This document shows, one piece after another, positions 35,657 to 47,470 of a stretch of 64,000 nucleotides of DNA. How positions within the stretch are numbered: position 1 is the first letter of the stretch; every line of letters begins with the position of its first letter. A model generated the notes under the pieces. The model was not told the DNA's origin. It made no database searches and saw only the letters and a list, made by a program, of their open reading frames with translations. The translations under genes were made by a program, and so were the position numbers. The DNA comes from Nicotiana tabacum (lineage: Eukaryota > Streptophyta > Magnoliopsida > Solanales > Solanaceae), in contig NC_134102.1 in assembly GCF_000715075.1 (NCBI RefSeq), positions 98,163,766 to 98,227,765 on the forward strand, in the 5' to 3' direction.

Positions 35657-36436
35657 AAATTTGAACCAATCCAAGAATCATGTACACAAATAAAAACAAG
35701 AGAATGACGTAAATCAGAACATATGGATAAGATCAAATACTTCACTTGATACAGACATATAGTGGAATTAAAGGTCCGGGAAATTATGTCCACTAAGTAT
35801 AGTTGTTGCACATAATCATAAATAATTTCGTTTGTAAATGTTATGTCGAAGTATATTTGAGCTTTTTTTAATTTATTTAATTATTTCTGTACTGTCCTCA
35901 CCCGCACCCACTTAAGTTTTCCTTACATAAATTTTTGGTGCAACCCTAACACATATGCTTTTTGTTATTAAAGAAAATAAAATCGCATATTTTTCCCTTT
36001 GATGGCTGACCGCAAAATTTGTTTTTAAAATTGAGCAATTTCAAGCAAAATAAATCTGTATAATTTCTTTTTCGAAACCAAATGCAACATAAAAATAATT
36101 TACTTGTTGCTCCAAGCCTCACAAATCTCGACTAACACGTACTCTGCTCACAAAACTAACTATATCATATGATATGGTAGTAGGTCGCGCAATTTTGTTT
36201 TGGAATGACAAAGCATATGATTCAATACAATCACAAAGTGAATTAATTCTTTGGCAGATTTTGTTAATGGGAACAACAACAATGAATTTAAAAAATTAAA
36301 TATGTGAGCCGCTGTTTCGCAGATTCATAAATGTAGCACCAAGAGAGTGCTTGCTCTACATAGAGGTTACAAGATTGTGGTAATTTTTAGGATATTGTGG
36401 GTTGCTTATAGGGTTTGGAATAAGTTTTAAAAGTGT

Positions 36437-36553
36437 GCTAACGGTAGGGATAAATTTGGCCAATAATATAACAGTAGGGTTAAATATGGCCGAATAGTAT
36501 AATGGAGGTTAAATGTAGACAATATAAGAAAGTAGAGGATTAAATTTAACTCT
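36437..36553 (+). repeat. Short 33-bp imperfect tandem repeat
   Basis: Four imperfect units built on ATATAACAGTAGGGTTAAAT followed by ATGGCCGA. No relation to the LTR minisatellites. Confidence 0.6.
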
Positions 36554-36665
36554 TTTCCCTATTTATTATTAAAAATGACTCCTAAATTGGTAAACATGAT
36601 TTTTTTATAGATTGACTAAGGGTAATGCTAGGAAGGGGGCCTATTTTGAAACAAATCCTAACTAG

Positions 36666-36960
36666 TTCGAATTTATTCATTACATACAAGAAACGTATAA
36701 TCTTGCATTTCAAGGTTTTCCTATAACAAATGTTAGAACTGATGTTTGCGATGACGAAGGAAATGAAGACTTGGTGAAATATTGGATTAAAGCGGAGAGA
36801 AGAAACTTTGCCCTTGCAGAAATAATTTAAGAAGACGACGAAACCTATAATGAAATATTATCTACCATAGATGGCGGCGATGCACAAGAACAAGTGCTAT
36901 CAATTTCAAACGAAAAACCACTAAAAGTTATTGAAAAATTAGGTAAATCATTCAAAAAAA
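36666..36960 (+). pseudogene. Worn reading frame of unknown origin
   Basis: Nearly open in one plus frame for about 95 codons with one stop near 36828. It reads FEFIHYIQETYNLAFQGFP, then EDLVKYWIKAERRNFALAE and ends with PLKVIEKLGKSFKKKY. The composition looks protein-like, but I do not recognise the family. A transposase fragment is possible from its position, not from motifs. Confidence 0.3.
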
Positions 36961-37269
36961 AATATGTAGTTTTATTCTTATTAGTAGTGAAATACAAATA
37001 AATACTTATAACATGTATTAGAAATATAATATATACATTGCATTAAATAAAATAAAAGGCACTTTATATCTTTGAATTTTTTTTATCCCATAAAGTTTGT
37101 GTGTATTTAAATATAGTAATTTTTTTAATTTATTTTTAAAATACCTTAAAGTACCCTCCCTTAACCCTAGTCCCCTTAAGGAACCACCCCCTTATCAGTA
37201 CCGCTCCTTTATCCGGTCCCTTTTAAGTACTCAGAACCCTCCCATTAGACAGACCTAGTAGGTTCTCAG

Positions 37270-37984
37270 TAGGGGTGTACATGGACCAGGTTGGTTCGTT
37301 TTTTATCAAAATCAAACCAAACCAACTATATCGGTTTGGATTGGTTCGGTTTTGTCGGGTTTTTTCAGGTTTTTTGTTACTTAAATATTATTTCAATCTT
37401 ACTTTGTTAAATATTTGATAAGTAAATATATATTTAGTAAAAATATAAAAAATTGACAAACATATTATCGATTAAAATATTCTTATGGGAGAATTCTATT
37501 AGTAACACATAATAGTTATTTTTGTAGTCGTCTGACAATAATTTTTCGTTGATGTACACTTTCAAGTTAAACCGAATTTAATAATTAAAGATAAATATTA
37601 ATATGATACATAAATATTAATAATCACTTAATATTTGAAAAAGATATAAGAATTTAATAGATCATAATATATGATATTAATATGGAAGAACAAACAGATA
37701 GACGCATTCCAGTAACACTTAATAAGAAAGTGATCATACAACCCATTATTTAAGGTCAATAAATATGGAGTACTTCATTTTCTATTAAAATTTATATCTC
37801 GCAAGAGAATCCCAAATATTTCTAGATATTTGCTAAAGAAAATTATATATAAAATCTTAAAAGTATATATAAAAATTATATATTTATATGTCGGGTTAGT
37901 TCGGATTTTTTTACTCAATACCAAACCAAATCTGGTTTTTTAATCGGTTTGGTGCGATTTTTTGGTTCGGTTTGTACACCCCTA
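37270..37984. mobile_element. hAT-type MITE, 715 bp
   Basis: TAGGGGTGTACA at 37270 and TGTACACCCCTA at 37984 are perfect terminal inverted repeats. Long sub-terminal inverted homology follows (CGGTTTGG-rich on both sides). Flanks GTTCTCAG (37262-37269) and GTTCCCAG (37985-37992) are an 8 bp duplication with one transition, as for hAT elements. No coding sequence. Confidence 0.92.
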
Positions 37985-38063
37985 GTTCCCAGATAGGCTT
38001 ACCTAAGAAAGCGTTCCATTTGTAACAATCACAACTTTCGGAGAATTGCACTTGAATAACTAA

Positions 38064-38389
38064 TAGTCTGTTTGGCCAAGTTTCTCCAAGCCAAAAGTAA
38101 TTTTTTTTTAAAAGTATTTTTTCCCAAAGTTGAAGTGTTTGGCCAAGTTTTTGGAGGAAAAAAAATATTTTTGAGTAGAGGCAGAAAGAAACAGTTTTGG
38201 AGAAGCATAAAAAGTAGCTTCTCTCCAAAAACACTTTTTTGGAAGGGTAAAGTTTCTTCTCAGAAGTGTTTTTCAAATAAATTAGCCAAACGCAAATTGA
38301 TTCCCGCTAAAAATACTTTTGAAAAAACACTTTTGAGTAAAATTACTTCTCAAAATAAACTGATTTTTTCAGATTTGCCAAACAGGCTA
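38064..38389. mobile_element. MITE with TAA target duplication, 326 bp
   Basis: TAGTCTGTTTGGCCAAG at the left and TTTGCCAAACAGGCTA at the right are imperfect inverted repeats. TAA lies on both sides (38061-38063, 38390-38392), which fits PIF/Harbinger-type (Tourist-like) MITEs. The interior is rich in AAAAGTA/TACTTTT and AGAAG motifs that fold back on themselves. Confidence 0.85.
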
Positions 38390-38392
38390 TAA

Positions 38393-39170
38393 CATTGGCC
38401 TATGACTAAGGTTACGAAAAGCCATAAAGAAAGCTTGCAAAATTTGGAAGTAACAAAGAAATCATAAAGGAATTGGAGAATTGCTTTCAAAAAAAAAAAA
38501 AATCATACTCAAAGCTCAAATTAACCCAAGACCTCTGGTTTGGTTTACCAAATTCGAAGACTCTACAGCTGGTTGCTTGTAGTTTTGAGAAAAGGACTGA
38601 TTTGTAACTATATTTACAAAGTCAATAATTATTCAAGTAAGAGAAAAGGTTGTCGAAATCAAATTAAATCAAATGGCAAATAGCAACAAGAAATTGGACG
38701 ACAAGCCGAAATATTGTTAATCTTCTCATAAATGAGTCACTTATTATTTGAAGAACGTTATTAGGTGTCCTAATTGTTTTTCTTCTAGAATATGCCTAAG
38801 ATTCCCACCTTTACATTCGATAATGAAAGGAAAACTGCTCCAAAGATATTACATCTGAGAATATCATCGTAATTCTTATAGGTTTGTTTGTAGTCTTGTA
38901 TCAAAATAAACTTGTGGGTAATACTTCTGCACGACTGATTGGAATTTCGAAGTGAAAATCCACTTTAGGCATTAATAATTTTTCCCTCTATTTAATTTGG
39001 GTTCTCAAGTTTGCCTTAAAAATCAAATTCCTCCTCCAATATTAAACAATAGACATTTTCCTCCTCCTATCATATGTATTGTCTTTTTATTTGATTGATA
39101 TTAATAATATCTTTTATTCTAATATTTTAATTGCGCCCTTATCTTTCATTATTCAGTGCCTTTATCTTTT
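38393..39170. other. AT-rich DNA with nothing recognised
   Basis: No transposon end, repeat or gene could be supported. With 1-1614 it is the best candidate for ordinary low-copy DNA in the window. Confidence 0.5.
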
Positions 39171-39177
39171 GCACGAC

Positions 39178-40645
39178 TGTTGGTTCCTCAGGTACACGCA
39201 AGTATACGTGGCCATCAAGTAATAAAGTGACTTGAAAGTCGGATGTCGAACCCACGAAGACTTAGATCAATTGTCAACTAAGCAAACTAAAATCAATTAA
39301 TTGTCCAAGATATTTAAGAGTGATGTTTTTCTATTAATCTACTATTGCGGAAATTAAATAAGTAACAACTAATTTATCAAGAATGCAAATGTGTATGGTG
39401 AGATTTTAATTCAAAGGAGGTGAAAATTCCAGGGTTGTGGTTGGTTTATCAATCCTATTAAGTTCAATAATCACACTCATTAATCCAAATTATCTATGAT
39501 TGTTAATTAACCATATCGTTTATATGAATAGCATGTTCCCACAATACTATTCGCATATCCACAATATATCAATCCTATATTCCTATGGTATTGAGTCTAT
39601 CAGGAATGAATATAATACGGTATTCAATTAAGCAATACTGTTAGGTATATTCCTATTCTAACCGCGAAATCGTCCCCCGAGCTACAGGTTCAGAAACAAG
39701 CTCTCTCGAATTCTACTCTAATCTAAGCATGGCTTTCCCAATCATAGCATAGATAGTAGGGTGAATTGGTAGCTATAACAATTCACAAGTTAAAATTAGA
39801 ATTAAAGAAACAACCACAAGATGATAATCCGAATTAACGAAGATGTAATTAATAAACGTTAATAATCATGTCAACCACAACCCTAGAACTAGAGTGCTTA
39901 GCCACTCATGTTCGTAGTAACAATTTTTCAAGTATTTTGCATAAACAGAGTACAAAGAAAAGATAAAGGAATGAAGAACTCTATGATTTTCTTCTCCAAA
40001 AGTTGTTCCACGTGATGTTCTTGCCTCCAGTCGCCAAACTCCTCTAAAAATGGTGTTTAATGACTATTTATATGTATAGGGAAAAGATCCAAATGAAATA
40101 ACCAAATCCAAAATCAAAAAGGAGACAAAATAGGCTTTAAAACCCGAAACACGTGAAGCATCTCGCGATAGGCCGCGGCTAGCGATCTCAAATGCGCGGA
40201 ACAATCTCGCTTCAACCCTCGCCTCGCGAGCTTATACGCGCGGAATTCTCTCACGTGAGACCTTGCGTCGCTGCCTTTAACGCGAGGAAATAATCTCGCA
40301 TCGCTTGTTGCTGCTTTGTTTTCAATTGATTTGCTGTGCCTAACTTCTGCATTTCACGTTGTCTCTTCTTTTCCTTACTTTTCAATTCTTGGCATTTGTT
40401 TCTTTTGTATTCCTTTGTAATGTTAAACTTTAATCCTTATATCTCCACTAATTAAATAATCATAATTCAATACTTGTAATGTATAAAATACACATAAAAT
40501 CTCTATTTTGCTTCCAATTTCGTCTTCAACGTACCTACACATAAAATAAATTCAATTAAGCACAAATATAGTATAGTTTAGCATTAAAGCCTCAAAATGT
40601 AAAGTAAGTAATGCACTAAAAATATGAAATTATAGCCAAACATCA
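39178..40645 (-). mobile_element. Solo LTR, 1.47 kb, unclassified family
   Basis: On the minus strand it begins TGATGTTTGGCTATAATTTC at 40645 and ends GGAACCAACA at 39178. Flanks are ACGAC (39173-39177) and ACGGC (40646-40650), a 5 bp duplication with one transition. The flanks rejoin the LTR-B 68-bp repeat (GCACGAC then ATCACCC). It carries TCTCGCG motifs (40150-40310). No internal domain, so it is a solo LTR. I cannot assign the family. Confidence 0.8.
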
Positions 40646-40835
40646 ACGGCATCACCCTTCGTGTTCTAACTCTCTTCCTCATCATATAATAATGAATAAA
40701 TGAGATTAATGGCACAACATCACCCTTCGTATTTTTACTATCTTCCTCACCATGTGATAATGAATAAATGAAATAAATGGCACGACATCACCCTTCGTGC
40801 TTTTACTCTCTTCATCACCATGTGATAATGAATAA
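40646..40835 (-). repeat. 68-bp hairpin repeat in LTR-B
   Basis: Three units with CATCACCCTTCGT about 68 bp apart (40650, 40718, 40786), plus a partial unit before the solo LTR. On the minus strand GCACGA-AGGGTGATG-TCGTGC and ATCAC-ATG-GTGAT can fold. Variant units keep part of the pairing through G-T pairs. Confidence 0.75.
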
Positions 40836-42746
40836 ATGAGTTCAAGAAGTAAATAATGCGCGAGAATATATTTAGCGTCAAATATGGCGCCGAGATACCG
40901 AGATTCAACTTCCAAAAATATTTAACAACTATGGAATAAGCAATAATTGTGAAACGAATAATCAAAGAAGTAATAACCTAACATAATCGTGGATATCATA
41001 AGTAACGATGCAATAAAATACAAATAAATAAGTTTCACCTGCATGCTTTAACCCAGTTACAACGTATAAGTACTTGTCACCTCACATATATGTTGTTCCC
41101 GCACACAAAATACGTAGAAAATAGACTAACAAGTCTTAATCCCTCAAGTCAAGGTTAACCACGATACTTACCTCGCTCCACAATCAAATGAAAGCTCAAC
41201 TAGGACCTTTCCTCAAATATTCGCCTCCAAACCAATCGAATCTAACCAAATATAATTCAAACAATTCAAAGTAAGCTTTAGAAACTATCCGTGAGTGAAA
41301 AATATTCAATCTTTAATGATTTTAAAAAAAGTCAACAAAAGTCAATCCTGGTGTTGCTTGGTCAAAACTCAAGATTCGGATCAAAACCCAATTACCAATT
41401 CACCCCTGAGCCCGATTATGTGATTAGTTTCGAAATCCGACCTCAATTTGAGGTCTAGATCTCAAATTCTCAAAATCCCCAATTTCTACCTAAACCCCTA
41501 ATTTATACCATGAACAAGCATAGATTAAAGGCTAGAAATCAATGGGTGTTGATGGAAATGGAAGAAAACGAGTTAAAATCTACTAACCTACGAAGTGGAG
41601 ATGAAATCCCTCTTCAAAATCGCCTCTAGGCCGAGCTCAAATGTGGAGATGGTGAAAAATGAAGAAAATCCCGACTTTGAGATATTTAATTGGCTGGGCG
41701 TCAGGCCTTCCTCGCGTTCTCGAAGGGCCTGACGTGATTGCGAAGTCCAACAACCAAATTGGCCTTCGCGTTCGCATGGACTGTCTCCCCTTACCACCGT
41801 GTTTTTGATTCTAGGCTCACGTTTGTGTAGGACAAGCCTCAGCTTTCCACCAGAATCCCTTACTCATCGCGTTCGCGAGTGAAGAGCCTAGTTCGCGGAG
41901 GGTGATCCCTCCAATGCTTCGCGTTCGCGAGCCCTTCTCCGCATTCTGAAGAAGAAAACCTCCCCAATCCTCAGTTACCCTTCACAATCGCGAAGAACAA
42001 CGCACCAAATATTAGAAACAGTGAAAAACCAGCAATCCTTCTAAGATCGAAATGGTCCGTAGCCTATCCGAAACTCACCCAAACTCGCTGCTGAAAACAA
42101 GTGTAATAACATGAACACAAGTGTAATAACATCATACGAACTCACTTGTGAGATCAAAACACCAAAATAACACCTAGGACCACGAATTGGACACCAAAAT
42201 AAATGAAAATTTCCAAGAAACTTAAGAACTTTCAAATTTACAATCGGACGTCTGAATCACTTCAAATCGACTCCGTTTTGCACCAAATTTTGGAGACAAA
42301 GTCATAAATAGTAAAATGAACCTATTCCATGTTTGAAAACGAAATTCGAATATAGTAGCAACAAAGTCAACATATGGTCAAATTTAGGAATTCTTTAAAC
42401 CTTCAAATTACTAGTTTTTAACAAATTATGTTAAATTAAGTTAGGGACTTTCGAATTCAATTCCGGAACATACGTCGAGGTCCCAAATCACGATACAGAT
42501 CCACAGGGACCGTCAAAATACGAATTCGGGTCCGTTTACATAAAATATTGACCGTAGTCAATTCATATCATTTATAAGGTTAAAATTCATATTTTATTCA
42601 ATTTTTTTACATAAAAATTTTTCAAAAAAAGATACGGATTGTGTACGCAAATCGAGGAACGTTAAACGGAGCTATTCGAGGTCTCAAAAGACAGAAATGA
42701 AGGTTAAAACTCAAAGTGACGTATCTGGTCATCACATTCTCCACCT

Positions 42747-43065
42747 CTAAAATAAATATTCGTCCTCGAACGGACATAGAAAGGTACTTGGGCTGGTGAA
42801 AAGGTGAGGGTATCTACTCCACAGTTCAGACTCAAACTCGAACTCGGACTCCCACGTGAATGCCTTGATCGGTTGACCCCTCCATCGAACTCTAATTGAA
42901 GGATAACTCTTAGACCTCAACTTCCGGACCTGCCGGACTAGAATGGCCACTCGCTCCTCCTCATGAGTCAAATCCTTGTCCAATTGGACGGAGCTGAAAT
43001 ATAACACATGGGACTGATCATCGTGATAATTCCGGAGCATGGAGACATGGAACACCCGGTGGACT
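42747..43065 (-). pseudogene. Pol tail with chromodomain (LTR-B element)
   Basis: Minus strand: [68 protein letters not shown] and the end CPFEDEYLF just before the purine tract. About 100 codons are open without a stop. It is the same family as the chromovirus tail at 24761-24963 and better preserved in frame. The upstream part is removed: LTR-C (43066) interrupts it in the VHPVFHV block. Confidence 0.9.
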
Positions 43066-45271
43066 TGTCACGACTTAAAATCCAACTAGCCGTGATGGCA
43101 CCTAACCCAATCCGTTAGGTAAGCCAATTTACAAATATCCGATTCAATTAATATTTAACTAACTCTAATACACTCCCCAAGGACTGGTAGTACAAATCAT
43201 AAGCTTCTAAAATTAGAATTTACAAAGTCGGTGTGAAATAAAAATATATCATCTGTTTGAAATATACATGAACAAATTAAAATTCAAAGCTACCATGAAT
43301 AAAAGGCAGCAATGACTGAAACGTAGGTACATCTTCAAATCCAGCTCCCGCCATGTGTAATAGCATCAACATCAAAAATCTGCACACAAGGTGTAGAAGT
43401 GTAGTATAAGTCCAACCGATCCCATGTACTCAATAAGTAACAAACCTAACCTTAGGTTGAAAGTAGTGACGAGTTGGGACAAGGGTCAGAGTCCAACTCC
43501 AATAAATAATATCTCATAACAATACAATTTAAAGCAGCACAAGTAATAACTCAATAATAAAATGCTCAGATCGTATAAAATTCTGAAAAAATAAATATTT
43601 TCTTTTCAATATAACAGTAAAACTCAAATATTTTGCCGAAAGCCACCGAAAATATGAGTAAGTCTGAAACATGTGATTTTTCTCAAAACCTTTAATGACA
43701 GCTAAGAAATTTCATTATTAAATGGCACGAGGGAAGAAAAAAATACTTCTCTATGCCTACATGTCAATATGCAGGTGAAATCATGAATGTCACCAAAACT
43801 AGAGTAGCAGAAAGAAATGCATCTCTAGGCATGTATCTCAAGTACGCATGTCAAATGCAATGTATCTCAGTGATGAGCTCATGTATTCACACTCTCAGAG
43901 TACTCAATCTCATTGTCTCACACTTTCCACTCATCATGCTCAATCACTCGACATACTCAGTCACTCAGTACTGAACAAGGCACATCCAACCCAAACATAA
44001 CAACTGCTAGCAATTGCGCTCACTGGGGGTGTAAAGACTCCGGAGGGGCTCCTTCAGCCCAAGTGCTATAATTCGCATGGACAACTCACGTGCTGCATGA
44101 ATAACTCACGTGTTATAGTATCAATATCTAGATACGCACGGACAACTCACGTGCTATAGTATCAATATCTAGATCCGCACGGACAACTCACGTGCTATAG
44201 TATCAATATCTGGATCTACACAGACAACTCACATGTTGCATGGACAACTCACGTGCTATAGTATCAATATCTCAAAATCGGGCCATCGGCCTCATTTAGT
44301 CATCAATCGCATCAGTCTCTCGGGCTCCCAATGTCATGAAACTAGCCCAAAACGATGATATGATGTATCAATAAATAACAACAAAGGCTGAGATATGATA
44401 TGCAATAAATGGATATGACTGAGTACGAAATTAAAATTTAAACATATAATTCGATAGCATAATGACCTCAGTGGGTCCTAAAAATACCAACATTTTCCTA
44501 AGCATGATTTCTAACATGAGTCACAGCTCAGTTTCTATAACACATAAAAATACATGAAACAATACAAGTTAATTGACTATACAGCTCTACGAAATCAACT
44601 AAGTCTCAATTTCTACGGTGCACGCCTACACGCCCGTCACCTAGCATGTGTGTCACCTCCAAACAAATCACATAACATGTATAATCAAGGTTCATACCCT
44701 CAGCTCCAAGTTTAGAAGTGTTACTTACCTCGAACAAGCCGAATTTGCTGTCGAGCAAGCTAAACAATACTCCAAAAATTTTATTCTGCGCGTATCAACC
44801 TCCGAACGCCTTCCTATCACCTCAATTCCAAGACAAACTATTTGAAACTAGTCAAACAATGTGCAAATTAGTCAAAATATACTCCAATTCTTGCAATTTA
44901 ATAATTTATAAAAATTTCCAACTCCACTCGAAAAGTCAACCAAAAGTCAATGGTGGGGCCTACATCTAGGAATCTGATAAAAATTACAAAATTTGAACCC
45001 CCATTCAATCACGAGTCCAGCCATACCAAAACTACTCAAATCCAACCACAACTCGGCCTTCAAATCCTCAATTAAAGTCTATGAAATTTTCTACTATTTG
45101 TAATTCAAAACAATAATTTAATGATGAATACAACAATATATTCATGTAATATAACCAAAACCAAATTAGAATCACTTACCCCAATTCATATGGTGAAAAT
45201 TGCCTCCAATATCGCTTCAATCCGAGCTCCATAGCTCCAAATATATTAAAATGGCCGAAACCTCGAAATAT
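43066..45271 (-). mobile_element. LTR-C: minus-strand gypsy LTR, one end missing
   Basis: Its end is TGTCACGAC at 43066 (GTCGTGACA on the minus strand), inserted in the pol tail of the LTR-B element. It contains a CTGCAC-like hairpin (43380-43402), GTGACGAG at 43466-43473 (CTCGTCAC on the minus strand), a hairpin repeat (44040-44275), an AGGTGACGGG hairpin (44625-44652) and a splice-donor-like block near 44725. It stops at about 45271 against element D, so its start and second target duplication are not visible. Confidence 0.7.
44040..44275 (-). repeat. Hairpin repeat in LTR-C
   Basis: Five or six units of about 40-55 bp with GGACAACTCACGTGCTATAG followed by TATCAATATC. On the minus strand GCACG-TGAGTTGTC-CGTGC can fold. 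A variant unit near 44220 has changes in both arms. Confidence 0.75.
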
Positions 45272-46427
45272 AGCTTCACATTGTGAGTTAAGTACATGAT
45301 TTATATATGGATTTAAGCATGGAATTAGTAGAAATTTGGAATTTTGGTAGAAAACCTAAAATTTGGTATTTTTAGATTTTGACCACGAAATTGGACATGG
45401 AATTGAGAATAAATTATACATTTGAGTTCGTGGTGTTATGGGTAAAGTTTATTTTCGAACATTTTTGAAATCCGACCACGTGGGCTCGAGGGTTGATTTT
45501 TGTTAACTTTTCGAACGGAGCTGAAAATTGTTTAAAATGATTAATTATGAGTATTAGAATACATTTTGATTGTTTTACACATCTGTTTGAATAGTTTTGG
45601 ATCGACGAGCATTGATTTGAGGTGCTATGAGAGGCTTTGGAGCCGGTTATGTAACTTCGGAGCAAGGTAAATCTCTTGTCTAACCTTGTAAGAGGGAATT
45701 TTTCCCATAGGTGATTTAAATAAACATTGTTTCTAATTGTGGGGACTACGTACGTACGAGGTAACGAGAGTCCCTGCGTAGCTACTAATTATGCTTATGT
45801 CCGGGTAGTCTAGGACCCAAATCATGAATTTACTTGTAATATTTGCAACCTTTGTTAATTGAAGTACCTGAATCATATTGGGAGTAGTTAGAGGAAATGA
45901 TTACAAGACCGAAATTTCACGTACTTGAATTTTTGTGCGAGTTACTCGACCGTTAATAGAAATTGTACATCCTTACGAGTTAGCCTTGTGATAGCTTGTT
46001 GTACTTTTTGTGTAGGTACATATATGTCTGGTGGTCTTTTGGGCGCAGAGGCGCAGCTATTGCAGGGACTTTATTGTGGGTTGTATTTCCTGTTATGAAC
46101 TGCAGCCTGCAGAGTCTCCATAAAAGTCATTTATATCCTCATGTCTTATTTGTATTCTGGATATATGTTGTATTGTTGTTATACTTCCTAAAAATATGCT
46201 CATGTACTTGTGACACCGGGTTTTGAGGGGGTTATCAGGTTATTTATTATTGTGGTTCATACAGATACTTTCATTTACTCTGTAAATTCTATTTTATACT
46301 GTCTAATTAAGGAAAATTTTGATTTCCAAATACTAAAATGAGTAATTAAATTGGTAAATCACTATCGGCTTGCCTGACGGTGGTGTTAGGTGCCATCATG
46401 ACCCATAGTAGATTTTGGGTCGCGATA
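45272..46427 (+). mobile_element. 5' LTR of element D, left part missing
   Basis: Matches the 3' LTR of D from about 62492 onward (TTCACATTGTGAGTTAAGTA). Includes CCACGTGGGCTCGAGGG near 45476, GAGCAAGGTAAATCTC, a worn AGGTAACGAG hairpin (45747-45780) and the end GGGTCGCGATA. The first half of the LTR, including its CG cluster, is absent at the junction with LTR-C. Confidence 0.85.
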
Positions 46428-46429
46428 GC

Positions 46430-46444
46430 TTGGTATCAGAGCCC
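46430..46444 (+). other. Primer binding site of element D, iMet type
   Basis: TTGGTATCAGAGCCC two bases after the LTR end. Confidence 0.88.
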
Positions 46445-47299
46445 TAGGTTTACTTGGGTATCACGAGTCATGAGCAAGTCTAGTAGAGTCTTGCAGATCG
46501 GTACGGAGACGTCTGTACTTATCTTCGAGAGGTTACAGGGCTGTTAGGAGCAATTCCCTTATTGATTCCTTTATCATGCAGTTTGATTTTATTGAGGCTT
46601 GTGCATCTAATTCCTTCGTACTCATTCTTATACGATGTTGAGCGCTCGTGCCAATTTGGCACCGAGGGGTTTTATTGGTACTGCAGACGTGGTGCTGGAT
46701 GTTTTTCCATGCGTGTTCGGGTAGGTTATTATCGTCGCGTAGCGGAAGAATGTTCTTTTGTTCCAGCTCAATATCTATATTTTCTATAGTTTCGAGACTA
46801 TGCAAGGATTGCGATAATATTTATGCGTTTTTATGACACAATGTTGATGTAATGTTAGGGTGCTCGGTTATGTGTTGAGGCAGTGAATGGCTCGTAAGGG
46901 GAATTTATCAGTGCATGCTTTTGAGGTTCATCATTTAATTCCAGCAAAGGAAGGCAATCAGACTGTGGATATTCATGTTTTTAGTTGAAGGGGTAACGAG
47001 ACTTGGTATTTTCGAGCGTGGAGGAATTTTCATTGTGATGCAGTGTCGTCGTCTTTGTTTGAACGCATTACAGTTTGCTGGTGTTATGGTCTTCTTTGAT
47101 TTTTGCCCTAGGGGTAGGGTGTGTGAAGAGGTGCCTAAAGGGCAGTTGTCAGAAATAGTGGTATGCAGCGGTTCGGGATCGAGTTGGTATTTCTATTGTG
47201 ATGGCTCGAGGGAGACGATCTTCTAGGAGGCTTAGAGTTGGTAGCAATTTATTAGCTCAGGTGCTACAGAGATGGATTCTAATTTGATGCAACATTTGG

Positions 47300-47470
47300 G
47301 TAACGAAAAATGAGGAAGGACATGTGGGAGGTGTATTGCGGTGGTTGAATTACTAGCAGGTCAAGTATGAGAAGCGGAAGTTGAGAAGTTTCTTAAAGGA
47401 GATGGTTTGACCAAAGTGGGAGAGGCAGAGTAGCATATGGATTTTGTGGTAACATAGCCACGTACCTTCA
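47300..47470 (+). pseudogene. Fossil integrase zinc-finger/core segment (D)
   Basis: At DNA level it follows the intact-type pol at 23746-23895: ATGAGGAAGGACATG, TTGAATTACTAGCAGGTCAA, GTATGAGAAGCGGAAG, AAGTGGGAGAGGCAGAG, ATGGATTTTGTGG. The blocks stand for the finger [13 protein letters not shown] and the start of the core MDFVV. Frameshifts and stops run throughout. The same odd changes occur in element E. Confidence 0.75.

Larger units (their letters stand above)
1616..37257. mobile_element. Possible hAT-like DNA transposon split by LTR insertions
   Basis: TAGGGCTGTC at 1616-1625 and GACAGACCTA at 37248-37257 form a 9/10 inverted repeat of the TAGGG type used by hAT elements. The DNA just inside both ends is rich in GGTACCG/CCGGTA-like and G-run motifs (1640-1720; 34890-35000; 37150-37240). 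A TATA-type promoter lies at 35197. The left 107 bp would be separated from the right 2.4 kb by LTR-A and everything nested in it. No clean 8 bp target duplication is visible (CCTCTTTC against GTAGGTTC). This is therefore an inference from end symmetry and composition. Confidence 0.33.
34887..37257 (+). other. Right part of the possible hAT-like element
   Basis: A G-rich start with GGTACCG-type motifs, an inverted repeat GCCAAC...GTTGGC at about 35047-35083, a TATA motif, a SINE fragment, a short 33-bp repeat and a worn reading frame near 36.7 kb, ending in GACAGACCTA. The layout resembles a plant DNA transposon (end repeats, promoter, body, end repeats), but no transposase motif is clear. 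Confidence 0.35.
39171..42736 (-). mobile_element. LTR-B: truncated minus-strand gypsy 3' LTR
   Basis: On the minus strand it starts TGTGATGACC at 42736, next to the purine tract TTTTAGAGGTGGAGAA, and shares the start of the chromovirus LTR at 24974. It has a CGCGTTCGCGA cluster (41695-42000), a splice-donor-like block near 41165, a worn AGGTGACAAG hairpin (41062-41093) and a 68-bp repeat (40646-40835). The end of the LTR is missing: the match stops at about 39171. A 1.47 kb solo LTR is inserted at 39178. Confidence 0.75.

Noticed and set aside
37911..38392. 121- and 106-codon frames over the MITEs
   Set aside because: They span MITE ends and sub-terminal repeats on both strands, so they are by-products of inverted repeats.
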